A stretch of DNA of 8,955 nucleotides, from assembly GCA_905200565.1 (NCBI GenBank), contig CAJKKX010000070.1, forward strand, positions 1 to 8,955, in the 5' to 3' direction. The notes beneath the pieces are model-generated. The model searched no databases. It had not been told where the DNA came from and saw nothing but the letters and a program-made list of their open reading frames with translations. This stretch comes from an uncultured Lachnospiraceae bacterium (lineage in GTDB: Bacteria; Bacillota_A; Clostridia; Lachnospirales; Lachnospiraceae). The translations under genes and the position numbers were made by a program. Numbering within the stretch: the first letter of the stretch is position 1; each line of letters starts with the position of its first letter. Positions 1 through 5,025 of the stretch are shown one piece after another.

Positions 1-569
1 AGGGGACAGTGACCGTAGACGGGAAAAAGGTCGAAGGTCCCGGCGCAGACCGGGGCGTGGTCTATCAGACTACTTCTCTGTTCCCGTTTTGTACAGTCAT
101 GGGGAATGTGGAGTTCGGCCCGAAATCCAGAGGGATCGACAAAAAGACGAGACGGGAGCACGCCCAGTATTTTATTGACTTAATGGGGCTGCAGGGTTTT
201 GAGAAAAGCTATCCAAACCAGCTCTCCGGAGGAATGCGGCAGCGCGTGGGCATTGCCCGGGCTTACTGCAACGACCCGAAGGTCATGCTGATGGATGAGC
301 CGTTTGGGCATCTGGACGCCCAGACCCGCTACATGATGGAGGAGGAGCTGGAGAAGATCTGGCAGAAGGAAAAACGGACGGTCGTATTTGTGACCAATAA
401 TATCGAGGAAGCCGTATACCTGGCGGACCGGATCATCCTTTTGACCAACTGTCCGACTACGATCAAGAAGGAATATATTGTGGATCTGCCGAGGCCCAGA
501 AGCTATGTGGACCCAGGATTTTTAAAGCTTAGGAAAACCATTTTGGACAATACGGACGAGACACTGTAG
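1..569 (+). CDS. ABC transporter ATP-binding protein, nitrate/sulfonate/taurine type (5' partial)
   Basis: Cytoplasmic ATPase subunit of an importer of the SsuB/TauB/NrtD family, which energises uptake of small anions or similar solutes. The frame is open to the window edge (in-frame codons begin at base 3), so the start and the Walker A motif lie outside; the GTG at 9 is internal. Visible in order, counting from that GTG: Q-loop (VVYQTTSLFPF, residues 17-27), signature LSGGMRQRV (72-80), Walker B with catalytic Glu (VMLMDEP, 92-98), D-loop HLDAQTR (101-107) and H-loop region VTNNIEEA (128-135). The switch histidine expected in the H-loop (usually THD or THN) is Asn at bases 396-398. The stop is 14 bases before the next gene, which begins as a second ATPase of the same kind, so a tandem ATPase pair was probably present. 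The transported substrate cannot be told from the ATPase alone. Confidence 0.9.
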   Translation, partial: GTVTVDGKKVEGPGADRGVVYQTTSLFPFCTVMGNVEFGPKSRGIDKKTRREHAQYFIDLMGLQGFEKSYPNQLSGGMRQRVGIARAYCNDPKVMLMDEPFGHLDAQTRYMMEEELEKIWQKEKRTVVFVTNNIEEAVYLADRIILLTNCPTTIKKEYIVDLPRPRSYVDPGFLKLRKTILDNTDETL

Positions 570-583
570 GAAAGGAGCGCGTC

Positions 584-1330
584 ATGAGTAAAGATAACGT
601 AAAGGTCCGGGTAACCAACCTGACCAAGAAATTCGGAGATCTGCTGGTGCTTGACAATATCTCCTTTGATGTAAAGCAGGGGGAGTTCTTAGGCATCGTA
701 GGCCCTACCGGCTGCGGCAAGACCACATTTTTAAATGCGCTGTCAGATTTTATCCCAAAGGATGAGCGCATCATCACCATTGAGGACAATGCGGAACTGC
801 AGATACAGGGTGTTTCCAACCTCGTCCGGCTGGAGGCGCGCAGGGAAAACACCCAGGGCGAGCACGCCATCACCATCCGCGACCTCATTCGCGCGAGTTT
901 GCGTATGCGGCCGGACAGAGTTATCGTAGGCGAAGTGCGCGGAGAGGAGACGATCGACATGATCCAGGCGATGAACAACGGTCACGACGGAAGCCTTTCC
1001 ACCGGACACGGGAACAGTCCGCGCGATATGCTTGCGCGCCTGGAGACGATGGTGCTGATGGGCATTGAGCTGCCGGTCTCCGCCGTCCGGCGGCAGATTG
1101 CATCCGGGCTTGATATCATGGTGCATCTCGGAAGGATGCGCGATAAGAGCAGGAAGGTACTGGAGATTGTCGAGATCATCGGCTACCGCTATGAGACGGA
1201 GGAAATACTGACGCACACGCTGTTTGAATTTGAGGAGGGAAGGAGACAGAGCGACAAGCTGGAAGGGAGCCTTGTGAAAAAGGGTGAGCTTCGGCAGAGA
1301 AAAAAACTGGAAAGGGCGGGATTTTGTTAG
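584..1330 (+). CDS. Chimeric P-loop ATPase: ABC ATPase N-terminus joined to CpaF/TadA C-terminal half
   Basis: Residues 1 to about 48 match the start of a nitrate/sulfonate-type ABC ATPase: an A-loop aromatic in KKFGDLLVL, then DNISFDVKQGEFLGIVG and Walker A GPTGCGKTT (40-48). No ABC Q-loop, LSGGQ, ABC Walker B or H-loop follows. From FLNALSDFIPKDE (49 on) the protein is the secretion ATPase CpaF/TadA: Asp box IITIEDNAEL (63-72), NLVRLEARREN, Walker B RVIVGEVRGEE (112-122) and His box GHDGSLSTGHGN (133-144). CpaF normally has about 200 further N-terminal residues, which are absent. The start ATG has a strong RBS (AAAGGAG, 571-577, spacing 6) that belongs to the ABC operon, while the stop abuts the tadB ATG, as expected for cpaF. 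The frame is intact through the join. As one protein its function is doubtful; it may reflect a misassembly or a deletion. Confidence 0.85.
   Translation: MSKDNVKVRVTNLTKKFGDLLVLDNISFDVKQGEFLGIVGPTGCGKTTFLNALSDFIPKDERIITIEDNAELQIQGVSNLVRLEARRENTQGEHAITIRDLIRASLRMRPDRVIVGEVRGEETIDMIQAMNNGHDGSLSTGHGNSPRDMLARLETMVLMGIELPVSAVRRQIASGLDIMVHLGRMRDKSRKVLEIVEIIGYRYETEEILTHTLFEFEEGRRQSDKLEGSLVKKGELRQRKKLERAGFC
701..742 (+). other. Probable recombination or assembly junction within Walker A
   Basis: This stretch encodes GPTGCGKTTFLNAL, where the ABC-type and CpaF-type proteins are most alike: ABC ATPases of this group read GPTGCGKTTFLN, and CpaF reads GGTGSGKTTFLNALS. Upstream every recognisable motif is ABC, downstream every one is CpaF. 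The GPTGC residues fit the ABC partner and the NALSDFIPKDE residues fit CpaF, so the crossover is likely between about 713 and 740. That the identity changes within a shared sequence is seen; the mechanism is inference. Confidence 0.7.
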
Positions 1331-2068
1331 ATGGATTATCGGGAATACAAATTTTCCACAAAAGAAATGGCGGAGAATCTGGGGATATTTCTGCTGCTGG
1401 CGGCAATCATCAGTTATCTGTTTTACCGTTCGCTGATCGCATTTGCACTCTGCCTTCCGTTATTTAAAGTTTTTCTGAAAATCCGCCGGGAAAGCTGCAT
1501 TAAAAAGCGGCAGCAGGAGCTGTCCGCGCAGTTTCTGGCAGGAATGCAGTCAGTTTCGGTTGCACTCTCGGCGGGCTGTTCGGTGGAGAATGCCTTCATG
1601 GAAGCATTGCGGGAACTGCGGCAGCTATATGACGAGGATGCCATGATCATCCGGGAATTTCACTATATTGTCGTCCAGCTTGGCATGAACCGCAGCCTGG
1701 AACAGCTGCTTGGTGCGCTGGCAGTGCGCAGCGGCATCGAAGATATCCGGAATTTTGCCGATATCTTTTCTGCGGCGAAAAGGACGGGCGGAAATCTGAT
1801 CGCTATTATACGAAATACCGTCCAGTGCATCTCACAGAAGGAGGAGACGCGCCGGGAGATTAACACCTGCCTTTCAGCAAAACGGCTGGAGCAGAACATC
1901 ATGAGCGTTGTTCCGTGTATGATCCTCATCTATGTGCAGATGGTTTCTCCGGGATTTCTGGATGTCATGTATCACAATCCGGCAGGAATCGTGATCATGA
2001 GTGTGTGCCTGCTGGTCTACTTTCTGGCGTGGCTATGGGGCAGAAAGATTGTGAGCATCGAAGTGTAG
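1331..2068 (+). CDS. tadB: Tad pilus inner-membrane platform protein TadB (T2SSF family)
   Basis: Polytopic membrane protein that, with TadC, forms the platform on which the CpaF/TadA motor acts to assemble Flp-type pili. The 245-residue product has two N-terminal hydrophobic segments (about 18-31 and 33-49), a cytoplasmic T2SSF helical domain (about 62-185, with FLAGMQSVSVALSAGCSVENAF), and two C-terminal membrane segments (about 188-204 and 219-236). It is somewhat shorter than many TadB proteins (around 300 residues), mainly at the N-terminus. The ATG follows directly on the TAG of the preceding gene (TAGATG) with no clear Shine-Dalgarno at normal spacing, suggesting translational coupling to cpaF. 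Family assignment rests on the domain pattern and the cpaF-tadB-tadC order. The TadB rather than TadC assignment follows from position. Confidence 0.85.
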   Translation: MDYREYKFSTKEMAENLGIFLLLAAIISYLFYRSLIAFALCLPLFKVFLKIRRESCIKKRQQELSAQFLAGMQSVSVALSAGCSVENAFMEALRELRQLYDEDAMIIREFHYIVVQLGMNRSLEQLLGALAVRSGIEDIRNFADIFSAAKRTGGNLIAIIRNTVQCISQKEETRREINTCLSAKRLEQNIMSVVPCMILIYVQMVSPGFLDVMYHNPAGIVIMSVCLLVYFLAWLWGRKIVSIEV

Positions 2069-2107
2069 GAAGCAGAGTATAGAAGAATCATATAGGAGAA
2101 TAGCAGT

Positions 2108-3604
2108 ATGGTGGTATGCTTCATAATTTTAATTGGAATGGCAGCGCTGCTGTGTCTTTCGGCAGCGGTCAGTCTGCCGGAGGAAATTTCTCCGCCGAAG
2201 GGACAGGCTGCCTTTTATAAGGCGGCATATTATTTACTGATGCTGGAACAGGGGAAGCGCAGACATGCCGGGAAGAGAACATCAGGCAAGGGAGTATCTG
2301 AAAAGAGAGTATCCGGCGAGCGTGCGGGCTGTGATAAAGCATGGATGCCAGTCGGGGAAAAAGGGACGGTTCAGACATCTGCCCGGATCGTGTTTGAGAC
2401 CGCCCGCCTTGCCCGCGTGCTTCTGGTGTTATTTCTTGGAAGCGGGCTGAGCCTTCTGCTGCAGGCAGCGCTGGCAGGACAGTCTGTTTTGGAGAGCGGT
2501 TATGAGCTGCCAAGACCGACGGACGGACAGGATGCCTGGTCGTGGGAGCTGCAGGCGCAGATCGGGGAGACCGCACAGACGGAGCAACTGGAGGTTACAG
2601 TGAGTAAGCGCCGCTATACGGAAAAAGAAAAACAGGAATTGCTGGAACAGGCAATCGGAGAAATTGATCGGATCATTCTGGGAGACAATGCTTCCGTCGA
2701 TGAGGTGCGAGGGCGCGTCGTTCTGCCTTCCGAAGTTTTTGATGGCGTTGTCAGTATCCAGTGGATACAGGACCCGATGGATTTGCTGGATGCGGATGGA
2801 AATGTGACGGAAGACCTGCCGGAGGAGGGAACGCTTCTGCAGCTAAAAGCGCTTCTGGACTGCGACGGGCGGGCAGCTATTTATGAATGTGCGTTGCAGC
2901 TTTATCCGCCTTTGTACAGTGACGAGGAAAAATTGCGGCGTGCTCTGCAGAGTGAAGTAGAAAAGGCGGATGAGAAGAGCGCAGAGGAAGCGACTCTGCA
3001 CCTGCCGGAGGAGCTGGATGGACAAAAGATCATCTGGGAGGCAAAGGAGACGGATACTGCGGCGATTTGTCTGGGGCTTACCCTTCTGGCGGCGGTCTGC
3101 GCCTGGATCGCCCAAAATCAGGAACGTCAGAAGGCGCAGGAGCAGCGACGGCGACAGATGCTGATGGATTACCCGGACCTGCTTTTTAAATTAAGTATGC
3201 TGCTGAACGCCGGGCTTACCATGCAGAACGCCTTTTTTAAAATCGCGCTCGAATATCGGAATCGTGAAACAAAGGATGTCCATTATGCCTATGAAGAAAT
3301 GCTTACATCCTACTATGAGATGCAGAGCGGCGTGCCAGAGGCGCGTTCCTACGAAAATTTCGGCAGACGCTGCGGCGTAGGCAGCTACAATAAACTCGGA
3401 ACTATGCTTTCCGCAAATCTGCAGAAGGGTTCACAGGGACTTGCAAAGCTTCTGCAGGAGGAAGCGGCGTTTTCTATGGAAGAACGCAGTCAGATGGCGC
3501 GCAAGTTTGGCGAGGAAGCCGGCACAAAGCTTGGCCTGCCGATGATACTGATGCTTCTTGTGGTACTGGTGATATTGATGGCGCCGGCGGTGATGGCATT
3601 TTAA
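2108..3604 (+). CDS. tadC: Tad pilus inner-membrane platform protein TadC, enlarged form (T2SSF family)
   Basis: Partner of TadB in the Tad platform. The ATG has AGGAG at 2094-2098 (spacing 9). The 498 residues are far more than the roughly 300 of classical TadC. Hydrophobic segments lie at about 2-22, 101-123, 318-335 and 475-497. The T2SSF domain is at about 345-470 (MDYPDLLFKLSMLLNAGLTMQNAF and following). A basic, Ser/Gly/Lys-rich stretch (50-75) precedes TM2. Between TM2 and TM3 lies an acidic soluble region of about 190 residues (124-317), predicted to face outside. Its pattern (NASVDEVRGRVVLP, then VSIQWIQDP, then LLDADGNV) resembles degenerate bacterial Ig-like domains; that likeness is a tentative reading. 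The final LGLPMILMLLVVLVILMAPAVMAF is a typical intact TadC C-terminus, so the gene is not truncated at its 3' end. Confidence 0.85.
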   Translation: MVVCFIILIGMAALLCLSAAVSLPEEISPPKGQAAFYKAAYYLLMLEQGKRRHAGKRTSGKGVSEKRVSGERAGCDKAWMPVGEKGTVQTSARIVFETARLARVLLVLFLGSGLSLLLQAALAGQSVLESGYELPRPTDGQDAWSWELQAQIGETAQTEQLEVTVSKRRYTEKEKQELLEQAIGEIDRIILGDNASVDEVRGRVVLPSEVFDGVVSIQWIQDPMDLLDADGNVTEDLPEEGTLLQLKALLDCDGRAAIYECALQLYPPLYSDEEKLRRALQSEVEKADEKSAEEATLHLPEELDGQKIIWEAKETDTAAICLGLTLLAAVCAWIAQNQERQKAQEQRRRQMLMDYPDLLFKLSMLLNAGLTMQNAFFKIALEYRNRETKDVHYAYEEMLTSYYEMQSGVPEARSYENFGRRCGVGSYNKLGTMLSANLQKGSQGLAKLLQEEAAFSMEERSQMARKFGEEAGTKLGLPMILMLLVVLVILMAPAVMAF

Positions 3605-3715
3605 CCGTTACATTGTTTTCTTGCGGCTTTTGCAGCAGGCACAAAACCTGTCTGGACGGTTACTTTAAATCTGTCGCGCCCTGGCTGGATTTCTCGGAGA
3701 AAATTATGGCGCGTG
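3605..3715. other. Convergent intergenic gap between tadC and lacI-type gene
   Basis: 111 bases with no supported gene. No canonical terminator (GC-rich stem plus T-run) is seen for either flanking gene. It holds two weak dyads: TAACCGT at 3602-3608 with ACGGTTA at 3656-3662, and the nested pair described separately at 3675-3713. In an ordinary Tad locus a small Flp pilin gene would be expected here; I see no short frame with a pilin-like N-terminus and RBS. Confidence 0.5.
3675..3713. terminator. Weak nested hairpin, possible terminator for the minus-strand repressor gene
   Basis: CGCGCC (3675-3680) pairs with GGCGCG (3708-3713), and inside it TTTCTC/GAGAAA forms a second short dyad around 3690-3702. 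It lies directly after the stop of the minus-strand repressor gene, where a terminator would be expected. There is no U-tract on either strand, so intrinsic termination is doubtful. Confidence 0.25.
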
Positions 3716-4741
3716 TCAGTTTTTGGAAGCCCTCGGCTTTGTACTGCTGCGGACAATCAGATGCGGCTCAAAGGTAATGGTGCGCTTTTCAATATCCGGA
3801 TGCTCAATTTCCAGAAGCGCCTGCCGGGCAGCCTCCTGCCCGATTTCGTAAGCGGGCTGGTTTACCGTAGTCAGGGGCACCGCAAGCATACCGGAAAAGT
3901 CGATATTATCGAAGCCGACGATGGACATATCATCGGGGATGGAGACGGCATGCTCCTTTAATGTCTGGCAGGCACCCAGAGCCATGACGTCGTTAAATGC
4001 AAAAATGGCGGTTGCTTTTGTAGAATGGAGGATTTCTTCCGCGGCTCTGGCGCCGCCCTCCTGACGGTAATCGCCGCAGAACATATATTTTTCAGGAAGA
4101 GAGAGTCCGGCTTCTTTCATGGCAAGCCGGTAGCCTTCCAGACGTTCCAGCGTTACCGTAGAGTGCTTTGGTCCCGTGATGCAGGCGATGTCGGTATGTC
4201 CGTAATCAATCAGATGTTTTACGGCGATATAAGCTCCCTTCCGGTTGTTGAGCTGTACGGCGCTGCAGTGCAGCTCCGGATAATAATGGTCAACGGTCAC
4301 AACAGGTACCCTGACATTGCTGAGCAAATCAGAGTAAAGGGACAGATTTTTCGGACTCAGAGAGGCGGCGGTAAGAATAATGGCGTCGACACCTCTGGAT
4401 TTTAAAACATTGATGCCGCGCACCAGCTTCTCTGCGTCAAAGTCGGTGTTCAGAAGAATAATATTCTTATTATGGTTGTTCATTTCGGCGTCCATACCGA
4501 GCGCCAGATTGGAATAAAAATGGTTGCTGATATCCGGGATGATAAGCCCGATGGTGTTGCTCTGCTGTTTTACCAGCCCGACAGCAAGCTGATTTGGGTA
4601 GTAATTCATTTTCTCAGCCGTTTTCAGAATCAGCTCACGGGTGGCGCCGGATACGCGGCAAGGCTTTTTATTTAGTACAAGCGAAACTGTGGTGACAGAG
4701 AGATTCGTCTCTCTGGCAATATCTTTTAAGGTTGCGGACAT
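3716..4741 (-). CDS. LacI-family transcriptional repressor of the adjacent sugar operon
   Basis: Sugar-responsive DNA-binding repressor of 341 residues, the usual family length. It has an N-terminal helix-turn-helix (TLKDIARETNLSVTTVSLVLN, about 4-24), then a hinge with A-V-G-L at 53-56; Leu56 matches the leucine that family members insert into the central CG of the operator. The periplasmic-binding-protein-like effector domain starts at TIGLIIPDISNHFYSNL (63-79), includes IFAFNDVMALGA and VGFDNIDFSGMLAVPLTTVNQP, and ends PHLIVRSS. The ATG at 4741 was chosen because GGGAGG (minus strand, 4750-4755) lies 8 bases upstream and the HTH starts at once. The in-frame ATG at 4837 lies in the promoter and is rejected. 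It is transcribed divergently from the transporter operon, whose promoter carries an ideal LacI-type palindrome, so that operon is the probable target. The inducer is unknown; a beta-mannoside or its product is plausible from the GH2 gene. Confidence 0.93.
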   Translation of the reverse strand: MSATLKDIARETNLSVTTVSLVLNKKPCRVSGATRELILKTAEKMNYYPNQLAVGLVKQQSNTIGLIIPDISNHFYSNLALGMDAEMNNHNKNIILLNTDFDAEKLVRGINVLKSRGVDAIILTAASLSPKNLSLYSDLLSNVRVPVVTVDHYYPELHCSAVQLNNRKGAYIAVKHLIDYGHTDIACITGPKHSTVTLERLEGYRLAMKEAGLSLPEKYMFCGDYRQEGGARAAEEILHSTKATAIFAFNDVMALGACQTLKEHAVSIPDDMSIVGFDNIDFSGMLAVPLTTVNQPAYEIGQEAARQALLEIEHPDIEKRTITFEPHLIVRSSTKPRASKN

Positions 4742-4767
4742 GGCGAAAACCTCCCACGGATAAGTTT

Positions 4768-4805
4768 TTATAGGATGCCGGAAAGTAAAATATCCCATCC
4801 TATAA
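4768..4805. repeat. 10-bp inverted repeat in the repressor leader
   Basis: TTATAGGATG (4768-4777) and CATCCTATAA (4796-4805) are perfect complements separated by 18 bases. With the predicted start site near 4802 on the minus strand, most of both arms would be transcribed, giving a hairpin at the very 5' end of the repressor mRNA about 10 bases before its RBS. It could instead be a protein-binding dyad. Confidence 0.6.
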
Positions 4806-4814
4806 GATATTTTA
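4786..4814. repeat. 9-bp inverted repeat overlapping the repressor -10 box
   Basis: TAAAATATC (4786-4794) and GATATTTTA (4806-4814) are perfect complements with an 11-base spacer. The right arm overlaps the predicted -10 box of the minus-strand promoter, and the left arm lies in the spacer of the 10-bp repeat, so the two dyads interleave. A third pair, CACGGAT (4755-4761) with ATCCGTG (4817-4823), encloses both. Confidence 0.55.
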
Positions 4815-4837
4815 TCATCCGTGCAATAAAATTTCAA
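4809..4837 (-). promoter_or_regulatory. Predicted sigma-A promoter of the repressor gene
   Basis: On the minus strand TTGAAA (4832-4837) and TAAAAT (4809-4814) are separated by exactly 17 bases; each box matches 5 of 6 consensus positions. The start site would fall near 4802, leaving a leader of about 60 bases. The second candidate operator lies immediately upstream of the -35 box, which suggests autoregulation. Confidence 0.65.
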
Positions 4838-4853
4838 GATAAAACGTTAAATC
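4838..4853. promoter_or_regulatory. Second, imperfect LacI-type operator
   Basis: GATAAAACGTTAAATC matches the core of the perfect palindrome at 4990-5007 in 14 of 16 positions, with the left half identical and two changes in the right half. It keeps the central CG that family repressors require. It abuts the -35 box of the repressor promoter. The centre-to-centre distance to the main operator is 153 bp. Confidence 0.6.
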
Positions 4854-4946
4854 CAATAATGGGTAATATGACACAAAAATGGACGCCGGATTTTGTGAAG
4901 TATTAACAAAAAGCTTATAAAACGGCAAAAATATCAAAAAATGTTG

Positions 4947-4975
4947 TTGACAATAAACAATGACGGGAATATAAT
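4947..4975 (+). promoter_or_regulatory. Consensus sigma-A promoter of the sugar transporter operon
   Basis: TTGACA (4947-4952) and TATAAT (4970-4975) are both perfect consensus boxes with an optimal 17-base spacer. A-rich sequence lies upstream. Transcription should start near 4982, some 8 bases before the palindromic operator. A promoter this strong fits an operon held off by a tight repressor. Confidence 0.88.
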
Positions 4976-4989
4976 CTAGGTATCAAACA

Positions 4990-5007
4990 TGATAAAACGT
5001 TTTATCA
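4990..5007. promoter_or_regulatory. Perfect 18-bp palindromic operator for the LacI-family repressor
   Basis: TGATAAAACGTTTTATCA is perfectly self-complementary, with the central CG typical of LacI-family operators. It sits at roughly +8 to +25 of the predicted transcript, between the promoter and the RBS (AGGAGG, 5013-5018). A bound repressor there would block initiation or early elongation. Binding by the divergent repressor is inferred from adjacency and symmetry. Confidence 0.85.
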
Positions 5008-5025
5008 AAAAAAGGAGGACGAAAG

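Larger units (their letters stand above)
4742..5025. promoter_or_regulatory. Divergent control region between repressor and transporter operon
   Basis: 284 bases with no gene, AT-rich in the middle. It holds back-to-back promoters, two candidate operators whose centres are 153 bp apart, and interleaved inverted repeats over the repressor start. The stretch 4854-4946 shows nothing beyond A-runs upstream of the operon -35 box (about 4926-4941), which could act as an UP element. Confidence 0.7.

Noticed and set aside
529..1216. Minus-strand open frames of about 150 codons opposite the ATPase genes
   Set aside because: They are antisense to clear ATPase motifs, show no family resemblance and look like shadows of a GC-rich coding frame.
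3605..3715. A small Flp pilin gene after tadC
   Set aside because: No short frame with an RBS, a prepilin-like leader and a hydrophobic stretch could be found in this gap on the plus strand.
4742..4837. Longer N-terminus for the repressor from an ATG at 4837
   Set aside because: This ATG overlaps the predicted -35 box, has no RBS, and would put 32 unrelated residues before a helix-turn-helix that is always N-terminal.
4990..5007. CcpA catabolite-repression (cre) site at the palindrome
   Set aside because: The central CG and symmetry fit the LacI family in general, but the outer positions do not match the 14-bp cre consensus; the TG...CA ends are 18 bp apart rather than 14. A pathway-specific LacI site is the better reading.
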